The notes below the pieces were generated by a model. The model searched no databases. It was not told where the DNA came from and saw nothing but the letters and a program-made list of their open reading frames with translations. 64,000 bases of DNA from Amorphochlora amoebiformis. Its lineage: Eukaryota > Cercozoa > Chlorarachniophyceae. Of the stretch, positions 1-64,000 are shown in pieces. The translations under genes and the position numbers were made by a program. Location: NCBI GenBank assembly GCA_054601695.1, contig BAAHQB010000363.1, forward strand, positions 62,001 through 126,000, given 5' to 3'. Positions within the stretch are counted from its first letter, which is position 1; every line of letters begins with the position of its first letter.

Positions 1-450
1 CGCGTAAGATATATAAGATAGAGCGATAGAGAGGAGATAGAGAGAGATCGATAGAGTGACAGTGAGCAGATAGAGAGAGATCGATAGAGCGATAGAGAGG
101 AGATAGAGAGAGATCGATAGAGCGACAGTGAGGAGATAGAGAGAGGTCGATAGAGCGACAGTAAGGAGATAGAGAGAGGTCGATAGAGCGACAGTAAGGA
201 GATAGAGAGAGATCGATAGAGTGACAGTGAAGAGATAGAGAGAGGTCGATAGAGCGACAGTGATGAGATGGAGAGAGGTCGATAGAGCGACAGTGAGGAG
301 ATAGAGAGAGGTCGATAGAGCGACAGTGAGGAGATAGAGGGAGGTCGATAGAGCGACAGTGAAGAAATAGAGTGGAGAAATAGAGAGAGGTCGATAGGGC
401 GACAGCGAAGAGATAGAGATCGATAGAGTGACGGTGAGGAGATAGAGAGA
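1..450. repeat. 33-bp GA-rich minisatellite
   Basis: About a dozen imperfect tandem copies of a 33-bp unit of the form gagataGAGAGAGgtcgatagagcgacagt run from the window edge to about 450. Copies differ by single substitutions (gatc/ggtc, gtga/gtaa). The array may extend beyond the left edge. It lies upstream of gene 1 and contains no frame I would call coding. Confidence 0.9.
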
Positions 451-696
451 GACGATAGACAGAGCGAGAAAGATGAGAGCAGAGAATAAAAAGAAAATGA
501 GATGTTAGGAGAGATCGCTGAGAGAGAGAGAGAGAGAGAGTGCGAGAGCGAGAGACAGAGATGCAGAGTGAGAGGTTAAAGGTCCAGGTAGAGAAATGCG
601 ATTATGAACATTAAAGCGAGTGAAGAGTAGTGTTAGGTATTATGGTAAGCATGAAATAGTTTGATAATTAAGTCGTCTGAGTTCTGTGTTTGTTTA
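451..696. promoter_or_regulatory. 5' flank of gene 1
   Basis: GA-rich DNA grades into unique sequence. In the frame of the proposed first codon there are stops at about 628, 634, 646 and 652, which supports a start at 697. No TATA-like or initiator motif could be assigned with confidence. Core promoter and 5'UTR are inferred only from position. Confidence 0.3.
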
Positions 697-14529
<13,833 letters not shown>

Positions 14530-16399
14530 GTCCTTCACGTAGTCAAGTTCTACCACAAGCTGGTGTTGGTAACGGTCTAGCTGCTACCAGCACGAGCTAG
14601 ATACTAGAGATTGTCTAGAATCAGGCTGGCTACATATATATTCTAGACAATAATTTAGATAACACTCAAGATGCCGGTCTTAGCTGGATTTTTTTAAATA
14701 TTCAAACTTTCGATCTAGGGTATTCTAGGTATTATACTAGTTATAGTTAGTTACCATCTAATTTCCCTGGATTCAACTGCTAGAACTAGCGCTACATGCT
14801 ATTTGTTTTATTGTTATCATAGCCCCCAGGACAGATTTACTCTCCAGACTCTCTAGGTACTCTAGGTATTAGCTAGTCCAGATCTAAAGATCCAATAGAT
14901 ACATACAGCCTTCAGACGATATTTGGGATATCTAGGATATACGATAATGCAGCTAAAGGACTTAACTAGTTAAGATTTAGAGGATACTCACGACTACTTT
15001 GATTAGGATATGGATGATCTACTCGATCTCTAGAATCTTGCACAATCTAGTGTTACTATTATCGAGATTATTCGTAAATAAATCTACTGAATCGTCCCGT
15101 CACGTTTTCATGTACATATACTAAAAGTACGTATGATGCCATCATCTAGGTCATCTACGCACATGTACAATGATTTAGATGATAACTCAATAGATCATCT
15201 AGGTCTAGCTAGAGTACGTACGTATATACGTATACGTATACGAAAACGTATACAGATACTTACTAGACTTTGACAAAGTTCGGCATCCAAACATTTGCTT
15301 GCTATAGCCTAGATAGCGTGGACAGTTTTAGTCCGAGGACTGGATTCTACTAATAGTTTCTAGAGTATAACTTTATAAGTCTAGAAGTGGCAAAAGCTAT
15401 AATATACTAGATCTAGAAAATGTTTTAAAGGTAGTAGCTGGATGGATTACGAGTATCAGGCGATCTAGCCCAGAGTGTAGGTCTAGTATAGAAGTATACA
15501 TATGCGTACGCATAAGTCTATGTACTAGATCTAGTCTTACCTAGCTTACGTACGTATGAACTAGATGAAGTTCGTACTCAGACTGTTATCTAGATCATAC
15601 ATATTGATAATGCGCATGCCGCGGCATACGGGTGCGTATCAGCGCACTCTAGACATTACTACTAGTACTACGTACGGATGTGCGTAAGCATTAGTAGCCT
15701 ACGTACGGTCTAGGGCGAACCCACTATTTGACACACTAGTCTGTCTAGCTTCTAGAGCTTTAACACTTCAATTATATTATGAGGTCACTAGTAGTAGTTG
15801 TATAGTACTGATAAATACTAGATATACATGTAACTAGAATAAAATGTACGTGGGATCGATATAACACGTAGGATATCTCAAATCTCTTACTAGTCTTAAT
15901 CTACTGGATCCAACCACCGTCTGGACCGTTCCAGCGTTGAAATATCACAAGTATCAATCCGTGAATAACCTAGATGATGACCATGACTCATGAAATTAAC
16001 TAGACAAAACATCGTAGATTGAATTATGATTTATCGAACTTCGACCCATCACCAGACTGTAATGCACATCGTGCGGTACTACCTATCGTCTCCTGATCAT
16101 ATATGACTTAGCATACACAAGCATGATACGCATATTTGCTTGATATACTTAATGTATGAAAGCATTTTTTTATACATAGTGATATTAGTAATAATAATGG
16201 TAATAATAATAATGATAGTAAAAAGAAGCATAAGAATAAAAGTAATAATAATAATAATATTAATAATAATAACAGTAACAATAATAATTTATGTTGTACA
16301 TGTGATACGTGTAGATGAAACTTATTCTCTGTTTTATAGACATATTAGCCTAAATTTCTAGATTTTATTTTTGGTGTGCGTAATTTGTATGTTAATGTA

Positions 16400-16447
<48 letters not shown>

Positions 16448-16638
16448 TATATATGCATGTGTATAGCATATATATATATATATATATACTTGTAGATATG
16501 TAATTGGATAGAATTTATAATATATTTATATAAATATGCAAAAGATTTAAATGTAAATGCACATTTTTATAATGTATGTATGCATATATACATTTATATA
16601 TATATATATATATTATATATATGTATGTATATATATTT

Positions 16639-16672
<34 letters not shown>

Positions 16673-16697
16673 ATATGTATATATGTAGTTACCTGAT
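14530..16697. other. CTAG-rich intergenic spacer
   Basis: About 2.2 kb between gene 1 and gene 2. Up to about 16100 it has few TA tracts but is dense in the tetranucleotide CTAG (tctag, ctagat, actagt), with palindromes such as gtacgtac and tatacgtata near 15220. No frame or splice-bounded island was found. From about 16180 to 16300 it holds an ATT/AAT-rich run, then TA tracts up to gene 2. It presumably holds the gene 1 terminator and gene 2 promoter; I could not pin either. Confidence 0.6.
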
Positions 16698-19146
<2,449 letters not shown>

Positions 19147-19237
19147 GAAAACCAAACCCTTTCCCTCTATTCTCTCATTTCAATTTTTATTTTTTACGTG
19201 GGGGGGGGGTTTGGGTTGCATTTTTGAATGAAAGCGA

Positions 19238-27363
<8,126 letters not shown>

Positions 27364-28099
27364 ACTAGATGAAGTATCGGATTAAGTAGTTGAATTAGTA
27401 TATTTTTACAAGTATATCATCAGTCTGGATTTATTATAACCGCACACGGACTGCCGTTTCAAGGTGTATGACCGTCCGCCTAGACCGCAGCCATCTAAGT
27501 TTGAACTTGACATGTAGGAATGAAATACGAAATTATTGAATTTAACCGTGACAAATTCCTGTACATCTACTGTAGTTTGAACTGATCAGCATGGATGTGT
27601 TCGATCTACGGCGCCGGCCAACGATCATCTAAATCATCATCTAAATGATGTTTTCCAGGTTTTGCAATCTTAGCTCACAATTTACCACTAGAACCAGCAG
27701 AAAGCGAATACCATGAACCACATGTCCTCAAGACGGTACACAAAAATAAATCTTTGCTATTTGCTAGATTTGTGGCAGTGAGTTGTGGGCCGATCCGTTG
27801 CATCTATAGGGCATGGAACTAACGGACCAAGGCCACATTAGGATTATAAATCATGATTTAACGCCAGTATACGTAACTCGAAAAGCTTATTTCTCGTATA
27901 TACACTCATGATGACTCGGCTTTGATAATTCAAGTGCTCTTCTATCTAGTCTATCTCTAGTATCTCTAGTATCCAGCTTACAGTCCGCTACCAATCATCA
28001 ACTCGAATCCTGATCCATCCTGGCCTAGAGCCATATCAGTATGTCAAAGATGTCGAGTGTCTATTATATCGTCTATCCAGCCTATATCGTCTATCTAGC
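27364..28099. other. CTAG-rich spacer between convergent genes 3 and 4
   Basis: About 740 bp with almost no TA tract, in the same style as 14530-16100: repeated tctagt and tatctagcc, including a run of ctatctagcctatatcg near 28070-28110. It lies between two stop codons (27361-27363 on + and 28100-28102 on -), so both 3' ends and polyadenylation sites should fall here. No reading frame is supported. Confidence 0.6.
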
Positions 28100-42432
<14,333 letters not shown>

Positions 42433-42973
42433 ATTTCCTACCCCAACCCCCCGGCCAAGACCAAAAGAAAGGGACGAGAGTAAGATACAAATAAACCACT
42501 ACCTCTCTCTTCCCCCCCCAAGGGAGCGACAGCCCTATCCAGGTGAAAAATAACATTATCCGCCGAGAGGTGAGTGTCGTGGCGGGCGCGCCATCGTAAT
42601 CCAGCGTGATCCAGCGTGATCCAGCGTGATCCAGCGTGATCCAGCGTGATCCAGCGTGATCCAGCGTGATCCAGCGTGACCGCTTGGGATATCACACTAT
42701 TTTGTGTGCAGCTCGTATGTCACGTGACATTCGAAAAGAGTTCCGAAAGACGTGTGATATTTTTAGAATGTCACATTGTTGACACGTGTCCACAAGTAGC
42801 TGCTGTTGCCAAAATGGGTCGCGCCTAAGCGCTAGTTTATTTCGGGTGAAATCACCAGAACTGAAGCCGGAAGAAATCCATATCAGCGCAGGACTGGCGT
42901 CGCTTGGGGAGCAGAAGTCAAGGCAGCAAAACAGTGAAAGAGGGAAGAAGAAAGAAAGAAGGAATATACACCA
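42433..42973. promoter_or_regulatory. Shared promoter region of divergent genes 4 and 5
   Basis: 541 bp between the start codons of gene 4 (-) and gene 5 (+), with no TA tract and higher GC than its surroundings. It holds eight exact 10-bp repeats (42601-42680) and two CACGTG-centred palindromes (gtcacgtgac near 42719 and gacacgtgtc near 42781). It also has CCCC/GGGG-rich stretches near the gene 4 start. Promoter activity is inferred from position and composition. Confidence 0.55.
42601..42680. repeat. Eight exact 10-bp repeats (ccagcgtgat)
   Basis: Eight head-to-tail copies of ccagcgtgat, the last ending gac. The unit is close to one DNA helical turn, so any bound factor would lie along one face. 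Confidence 0.97.
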
Positions 42974-56110
<13,137 letters not shown>

Positions 56111-56259
56111 ACGCTTTACAAAGGTATACTATTAAAAGATATCAATTTGCATATCTAAATATATACATACATGTATTTATAGATATTTTTATGTCATAAA
56201 ATATACATTTTATATGTACCGTAGTATAATTATAAAAATATGAATTTGGATATGTATCC

Positions 56260-56300
<41 letters not shown>

Positions 56301-56367
56301 CATACATATATTATATATATACAAAGATATATGTATATAAATGCATAAATATATATATAAATACATG

Positions 56368-56404
<37 letters not shown>

Positions 56405-56466
56405 TTTTTTTATATATGCACATATGTTTATTTACATATGTGCATTGTGCATACACATATATAATG

Positions 56467-56511
<45 letters not shown>

Positions 56512-56729
56512 GTATATATGTATATATATATATTCATGTATCTTCATATATATCTATGTTTAAAGTGTATTATATGTACATGTACAACATTTAATGAAAC
56601 ATAATGCGCAAAAATATTTAAATATATGTGTGTATAGATATAAATATATATATATATATATAAAATATATAATATATATATATATTATGTATGTATTTGT
56701 GCGTGTGTATATGTGCTATATATATGTGC

Positions 56730-56760
<31 letters not shown>

Positions 56761-57012
56761 CAAATATACATATATATAAATACATACATACATATCTACG
56801 AACATGTGTACATGAACATCGTTTTAATGTAACTAATAAACATGTGTACATATATATTTGCATATGGAAAAACTTATGCACATGCATATATATATAATGT
56901 ATATATAAGTATATTCTTATGTCATAAAAACAAACATTTACAAATATGCAGGAATACAAACACGCAAACACACATATCTATATATATATATATATATATA
57001 AATATAAATATA

Positions 57013-57044
<32 letters not shown>

Positions 57045-57120
57045 GATATTGATAGAATATATGTGAATAATACATAACAGTTGTTATAATATTAATGTGT
57101 ATATCTACAATCTAGTCGGC
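56111..57120. other. Spacer after gene 5
   Basis: TA tracts with short AT-rich connectors and no splice-bounded island after 56130. The gene 5 3' end should lie here; no terminator signal was identified. Confidence 0.4.
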
Positions 57121-57369
57121 ATGGAAGACAAAAATTCGAAATCTCAGTCGTCTCCGTGGTTCTAGGCTTGGGCTCAGAACTAAGAAAAAGGCCCTTACTA
57201 AGAAAAAGGCCCTTACACTTAGCGCTCTTACTTTCAAAGGACTGTGGAGTACAATGCTAGCGTATGCTCAAAAATTTAGATATATCTCAAATGTTTATGT
57301 CTATATGTTGATAATACGTAATCATATTATACTGGGAATATGCAGATATGTGCGCTATACAAGTATATA

Positions 57370-57418
<49 letters not shown>

Positions 57419-57595
57419 GTACACATGTATACACACACACATATATATATATATGTGTGTATATATGTATGTACATATATGTATGTATATGTATATGTGT
57501 GTATATATATTGTAAATACCAGTATTCATATATAATATATATATATATATATGTATGTATATTTATATATATATATATATATATAAATATATATA

Positions 57596-57627
<32 letters not shown>

Positions 57628-57641
57628 TGATATATATATAA

Positions 57642-57733
<92 letters not shown>

Positions 57734-57958
57734 ATATGTACGCAAGCTTATAAATGATGACGTTTTCATTCACAAAGCAAATCGAATCCGTCAATCAGCG
57801 ATCTCGCACATCATGCTCACCATTCATCCGCTATATATATATGTATGTACGTAACCTTATAAATGACGTTTTCATACACATAGCAAATCGAATCCGTCAA
57901 TCAGCGATCTCGCACATCATGCTCACCATTCATCCGCTCCTACCCAAGCGAGCATAGC
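57121..57958 (+). CDS. Candidate two-exon start of a gene, unresolved
   Basis: 57121-57158 opens with ATG and reads [12 protein letters not shown] to a gttcta donor. 57884-57958 has a cacatag acceptor and a strong gtaagc donor. In matching phase it reads [20 protein letters not shown], Ser/His-rich like the gene 7 exons, and ends in phase 2. I could not join it in phase to 59702, so an exon is missing or the frame is wrong; two other frames through 57884-57958 are also open. It may be the 5' end of gene 7 or a separate gene. Confidence 0.35.
57730..57831 (+). repeat. Upstream copy of exon 57884 with its acceptor region
   Basis: About 100 bp duplicate the 40 bp before the exon and its first 54 nt with few changes (starts cgcaagcttataaatgatga). 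The copy then breaks into TA. The acceptor is changed from tag to aag. Confidence 0.85.
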
Positions 57959-58173
57959 GTAAGCAGATTCTCTACCAGTATATATAGATATATTTGTACA
58001 TATATATATATATATATATAAATATATATATACATAAATATATATTATTTACATATATAGTTTTAATTTTTGATGCATCAGTTATAAACTTATAAAAACC
58101 GCAGATATTCATATATATATATATATATATATATCGATATGAACATATATATATATACATATATATATATATG

Positions 58174-58289
<116 letters not shown>

Positions 58290-58323
58290 TATGTATATTA
58301 TATACATACATATATATATATAC

Positions 58324-58356
<33 letters not shown>

Positions 58357-58366
58357 GAATATGTAC

Positions 58367-59012
58367 CTCTCGCGCAGTCGCATGTATTGTCTAAGAGCGT
58401 CCATAATTTCGTTGAGAGTCGCTTGAATCCAACCAAGGATCTAGAAGGATTGGATGCTCTCATTTGGATATAGACTAATTCATGTGACCGCATGAGCAAC
58501 TCCAAGTTCAAGGGTCTACCTAGAGTGTGACAGATTACCCAGGAATCCAGTAATTCCGGATATATCCCGGTAGTAGCTGAAACTACCGAATATTCACTAG
58601 ATCTCCAGCGATCTCCCAGTGATCTCCAGCGAACCCCAATGGATCCTCAGTGGATTTTTAGATATCAATGGCGAACTCGTTCTAATGTTTATATTTGTAC
58701 ATACGTTCACAGATGTGTATATTTATTTAAACATATACACACTAAAAAAGATATATTCATGTTAGTCATATATCAGAGAATCTTGCGGAAGTATTGAAAG
58801 TCAGGCATCGCGGTCACAAAAGAGCATCCCTGCTGGTCAGGCCTATCATCCTTTCCTCTCCCTCTCATTTTCATAGCTCATCTCTCTCTCTCTCTCTCTC
58901 TCTGTTTTTATTGCTATGACTATTGCTCGCACCGACTTTCCAGGTATCTCATCCCTCTCTTTCTCTCACACTCTCTAGCTCTCTCATTGACTTTAAATTT
59001 ATTTTTCGTACT
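58367..59012 (-). CDS. Two exons of an unknown coiled-coil gene (partial model)
   Basis: Exons 58937-59012 (first in transcript) and 58367-58421 join in phase to read [20 protein letters not shown], then [20 protein letters not shown], a charged helical sequence. Splice sites are ctgag and gtcggt, then ttcaag and gtacat. If the first donor is not used, the frame reads on to TAG at 58920-58922. An island at 59170-59240 may hold an earlier exon. The 3' end is unresolved; one option is a stop within 57930-57939. No family was recognised. Confidence 0.4.
58500..58690. other. Island sharing the gatctccag motif
   Basis: Unique sequence with cccggtagtagctgaaacta and repeated gatctccagcgatctcc units, like elements B and C, but no TTGTTA end seen. 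It is probably a remnant of the same family. Confidence 0.35.
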
Positions 59013-59029
59013 CTCAGATTGATATATAC

Positions 59030-59072
<43 letters not shown>

Positions 59073-59242
59073 CATATATATATATGTGTGTGTATATATA
59101 TATCTATATAATATATATACATGTATACGTATATATATTGTACTTATGTATATATAATTCACGGAAAAATTCTAGCCGAAAGAATTTACAATATATCGCC
59201 ATGAAACCGATATCTATAAGCACAACGTCCATATATATGTCC

Positions 59243-59286
<44 letters not shown>

Positions 59287-59295
59287 CATATGAAC

Positions 59296-59372
<77 letters not shown>

Positions 59373-59389
59373 CATAGTGTAAAAAGTGA

Positions 59390-59453
59390 GACATATTAGT
59401 GATAATTAAAATATTACCCGACAGAATCAGTTAGTATGTATATACATATAATA

Positions 59454-59523
<70 letters not shown>

Positions 59524-59580
59524 CATAGTAACATATTAGTGATAAATAAAATAATACCTGACAGAATCAGTTAGTATGTA
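59390..59580 (+). repeat. Two upstream copies of the acceptor edge of exon 59702
   Basis: Two blocks about 140 bp apart (near 59390-59435 and 59530-59580) share acatattagtgataa, ataatacctgacag and the first 14 nt of the exon (aatcagttagta), then break into TA. Confidence 0.75.
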
Positions 59581-59590
59581 TATACATATA

Positions 59591-59649
<59 letters not shown>

Positions 59650-59701
59650 CATATATATATATATATATATTATATATATAAATATATATACATACATACA
59701 G

Positions 59702-59833
59702 AATCAGTTAGTACGGGTGATAGAGAGAGTAGAAGTTCGATATGTTCCATCCCTTCGGCACCGGAAGAAAGGAGGAGAAGGAAACGAAATACTAGGGGTA
59801 CACAATATCACATATGCATATATATATATATAT

Positions 59834-59925
<92 letters not shown>

Positions 59926-59932
59926 GTATAAA

Positions 59933-59993
<61 letters not shown>

Positions 59994-60079
59994 GTAAATA
60001 TGTATATATAGTAAATGTTGGTATGTATGTATATGATTAGATATCAAGAAACATATATACGCGCATATGTATTTGTATA

Positions 60080-60152
<73 letters not shown>

Positions 60153-60226
60153 CATTGTATCTAAACGTATAGTACACGTATATTTGGGTAGGTACATATT
60201 TACATAATATTTATTCGCATGTATAC

Positions 60227-60273
<47 letters not shown>

Positions 60274-60348
60274 ATATGTATATATGTATATATGTGTATA
60301 TATACATCTGTATACCTCTCACCAAATGAACCGATGCAAATGCATATT

Positions 60349-60404
<56 letters not shown>

Positions 60405-60413
60405 ATACATACA

Positions 60414-60479
<66 letters not shown>

Positions 60480-60557
60480 AATATATACATAAATAGATAT
60501 GTGTGTATGTAAGATCGAGGAGCTAAAAATACAATGTGTATACGCATATATATATAT

Positions 60558-60632
<75 letters not shown>

Positions 60633-61401
60633 CTATTGAATTTCGGACATCAAACACTAACCAGATACGTACGCACACACGTATTATATATATATATATA
60701 TATATAATATATATATTATATATATATATATATAAATGTCACGCATATATTATATATGTATATATATATATGTACAAACATATAAAAAGTCAATTGATTA
60801 ATCTGTGCAACATACAAAACAAAATAAAAATATTACGCAGAAGCTCGAAAGCCGAATACCTCGGGAAGCAGTAACTCTACATCCCCAGAAGTTCAAAAGA
60901 TGAATACCTCGGGAAGTACTATCGCTACACTCTCAGATACGTTTAGTTCCGAGAAGAAAAAGGAACAAAGTAAAATTGTCTTTTATTCCAGAGTATGTAT
61001 GTACATCCAAGTGTTTACATACACTCCAATTGTTTATATACACCATATTACACAGAAGACCAAACGCTGGTCGCATCGATGGGACACTTATCTTTACCTC
61101 TAGGTTTCACAGCCTCCAGCGGAAAGGAGGAGGGAGAAATGAGGAAAGGTAAGCTTCGTTTCCGAGATTGCGATCATCCTAAGTAGCTATATGACCATTA
61201 CAGTTTATTTGCATTTGATGTGTATATAGTGCGTCTTGCTTTGATATATATATTTAAATGTATATATATATATATATAGTACACATACATATATATGTAA
61301 AAATTATACCATATATGTGTATACACGAATGGATATGTATGTGGAGTATAGTATGATACAATGTGTATCCATATCTTTATGTGTATATGTATACATTTAT
61401 A

Positions 61402-61464
<63 letters not shown>

Positions 61465-61698
61465 GTATATGTATTGTATACGTAGATGTTTATGTAATGA
61501 TAATGTGATACAATCTACGTATATGTAAATAGAAAATAGTTATGTTGTATAATATACATATCTATGTATACATGCATCATATACATACAAACAGTAAACA
61601 GTAAACAGTGTTACTGTCTTAGATTATTTTTTTTCGATAATCAAAATATTGCCAACATAGAAATGCAAAGTGAAAATTATTTTAATACACAACGTACC

Positions 61699-61742
<44 letters not shown>

Positions 61743-61790
61743 ACATTTATGTATACGTACACATTCATTTATATAAACATATACACAAAT

Positions 61791-61834
<44 letters not shown>

Positions 61835-62044
61835 TATACATAAAATAATAAATATGATATAAATGCACGAAAAAATGTATATAGCAAGTACATAAGGACA
61901 GCATACAGTTTGCAATAAGCCCAACATGTGACTTAGAATTGCGAGGTGTCTGTGGCAGTGTAAACACTCTTCTTGTAGACTCACAGGATTTTAAACGCGA
62001 GGAAGAAAACAAAGGTATATATTATACATATACATGTATACATG

Positions 62045-62084
<40 letters not shown>

Positions 62085-63497
62085 ATACATAGTATCTCAT
62101 GGCGCGATTTTTCAGAATCACGCTGTCGTGTCGATATAGCTTCCAGCATCGAGGCAGTGCCCAGCCAGTCGATAAAGTCGCTGCCGCTGCGAAGGCGTGA
62201 GGATGGGAAAAAGGGTAGAGCACCTGTATTAAAGTCTCACCATCATGGAAATATGCTTATGTATGGTACTGAAACTGTACTGAAACTGTAATAACGTTCA
62301 GGCCGAAATCACGGTGAAAGCGTGTTTAGTTTGGACTCATTAGCAGGTCAATCCATAATTTCCACACCCTCAGGAAAGGAAGGTAGAATATGTATGTGCA
62401 CATATCTATATTATTATATAGCACAAATAGCAGTAATATGAAGGCGTATGATACCAATACTAGTAAATGAATACTTATGATCCTAATATACTAGTAAATC
62501 GTTCGGAATCTCGAGGCCTCGTGGACACAAACGAGTGTCTGGGATCACTGGCAGATCGATCTGTGACTTCCGCGCTCTCGAAATGGAATGTCAAAGATAA
62601 GAAAGGTAGAATAAGAATGTTCATACTGCAGCGCAGTGCTTCTAATAGCTGGATTATTAAATCGTGTAGGATCACAAGGTCGTGGGGACACAAGGAGCAG
62701 TCTTGATGCAGTATTAAAGCGTTTCCCAGCTTTGATGCCTCCGATGCCAACACGGACAAACGTTCGAGAGAAGAAGAATGGTACAACTATATTTCATTGG
62801 CGTATTTAGGGTTTTATATGTATACCTTGGCGTATTTAGGGTTGTATATGTATACCTATCACAACACAATTAAAGACCATGCGTTATCGTTTTGTATACA
62901 CGTGTGTACCTATATCGATACAATAATATCCGAACAACTGTTGATTATCATGTTCTGAATAACTTATGCCGTAGAAACGCTACAACGACATGAAACCGCC
63001 AGCAGTCTTGACACTGAGTCAGTGCGATCGTCTCATACCCTAACCCTGGCGAGGAACGAGCGGGAGAACAAGGGTATTGTCCTTACCTTCCTATCGAAAT
63101 AACAGACCGCAACGATACAGATATAAAAGCATAATATTGTTGACACTTTTGCAAATCTCAGAACTGCGAAGTAGATGTGACACAGGAAGCACTCTCAAGA
63201 CAGTCTCTGGGCAATCCGTGCTTTCTCGCGGATCGATGGTGACGGAGGGGGAGAAGAAGAGAGAAAAACGTATGTTGTGACTTTTAAGATTATGGTTGTT
63301 TATTTATGTATCTGTAGATGTATTACATGTATATTCGCAAACCACGGAGTTTTAACATTTTGGAAAAAAAATGGATAAATATTGTTGTATTCATATGTAT
63401 ATGTTAATGGCATGTTTCACTCATTTGTATATATATATACTACAACATACATACATATATATATATGTGTGTATGTATATGTATGTATATATATATG

Positions 63498-63545
<48 letters not shown>

Positions 63546-63627
63546 ATACATCTACATATATTACATATATACATACTATACTTATACATATATACATACA
63601 TATACATCTACATACATACACATATGT

Positions 63628-63669
<42 letters not shown>

Positions 63670-63682
63670 ACATATACATATG

Positions 63683-63758
<76 letters not shown>

Positions 63759-64000
63759 CATATATATCTATATTATATATATATATATACATATCGTACA
63801 AACATACATCTATCACAAATTTTACATTCATAATCCACTTTATAAGCCTATCTACACCTGCACACCTAAACCTTACACAACACCCAGACTCGAAGACTAA
63901 ATCCTTGGAAAGTTCAAACTCCATCCCCGAGCCGCTGACCGATTCCATTTTAGCACTAATTGATGCTACTATACGACCTCTTCTTCTCGTCCTCCACGCT
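59702..64000 (+). CDS. Modular Ser/Lys-rich protein from repeated phase 1-1 exons (partial)
   Basis: Exons: 59702-59797, 60841-60969, 61056-61148, 61937-62014, 62116-62214, 62344-62382, 62495-62605, 62670-62780, 62975-63073, 63162-63269, 63888-64000 and beyond. Every complete exon starts and ends in phase 1. Several encode a diverged module of roughly 33-36 residues with core R-x-D-T-x-S-S-L-x-x-V and a basic/acidic end before the donor: [80 protein letters not shown]. Exon 60841-60969 holds two tandem copies of NTSGS. The sequence is low-complexity and probably disordered; no domain was recognised. The 5' end is not established; the 3' end is outside the window. Exon 62670 could start at 62637, leaving a 31-nt intron. 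Confidence 0.65.

Overview
This is nuclear DNA of a eukaryote, probably a protist. The genome is swamped by (TA)n microsatellite. There are no bacterial operons, and no reading frame over about 60 codons outside simple repeats is a complete gene. Scattered TTAGGG-type (CCCTAA) repeats suggest a TTAGGG telomere. TAA, TAG and TGA all seem to act as stops, so the code looks standard. I could not place the lineage.

The genes are hidden. Short non-TA islands of 20-240 bases are bounded by ...AG and GT... and join in matching phase into long open frames. Assembling them by hand gave seven gene models. (1) 697-14529, +, 26 exons, 606 aa: an N-terminal membrane segment, a helical region, a nucleoside 2-deoxyribosyltransferase-like domain of the Drosophila Raw/OLRN-1 kind, and a Ser/Arg-rich tail. 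(2) 16698-19146, +, 6 exons, 263 aa, unknown. (3) 19238-27363, +, 12 exons, 256 aa, a multi-pass membrane protein. (4) 28100-42432, -, 19 exons, 381 aa: a coiled-coil N-terminus on a TrmJ-like SpoU RNA 2'-O-methyltransferase. (5) 42974-56110, +, 12 exons, 209 aa, unknown. (6) 58367-59012, -, two exons of a further gene. (7) 59702 to beyond the window end, +, at least 11 exons, a modular Ser/Lys-rich protein built from repeated phase 1-1 exons.

Layout: a 33-bp minisatellite (1-450), gene 1, a CTAG-rich spacer (14530-16697), then genes 2 and 3 close together. Genes 3 and 4 converge on another CTAG-rich spacer (27364-28099). Genes 4 and 5 diverge from a 541-bp shared promoter region with eight 10-bp repeats. 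The last 8 kb holds genes 6 and 7. Introns carry TA tracts, minisatellites, a 555-bp GA tract, telomere-like repeats and small TTGTTA-ended elements sitting in TA tracts.

The main novelty is that at least eight exons have partial copies of themselves, exon edge plus splice site, arrayed in the adjacent intron. Copies lie upstream with the acceptor or downstream with the donor, and one exon has both. This looks like recurrent slippage duplication of exon edges in a TA-microsatellite intron landscape, a possible source of pseudo-exons, alternative exons and new exons. Gene 7 may show the successful outcome: a row of symmetric exons encoding one diverged module. All models come from reading splice sites and phase by eye; RNA evidence is needed.
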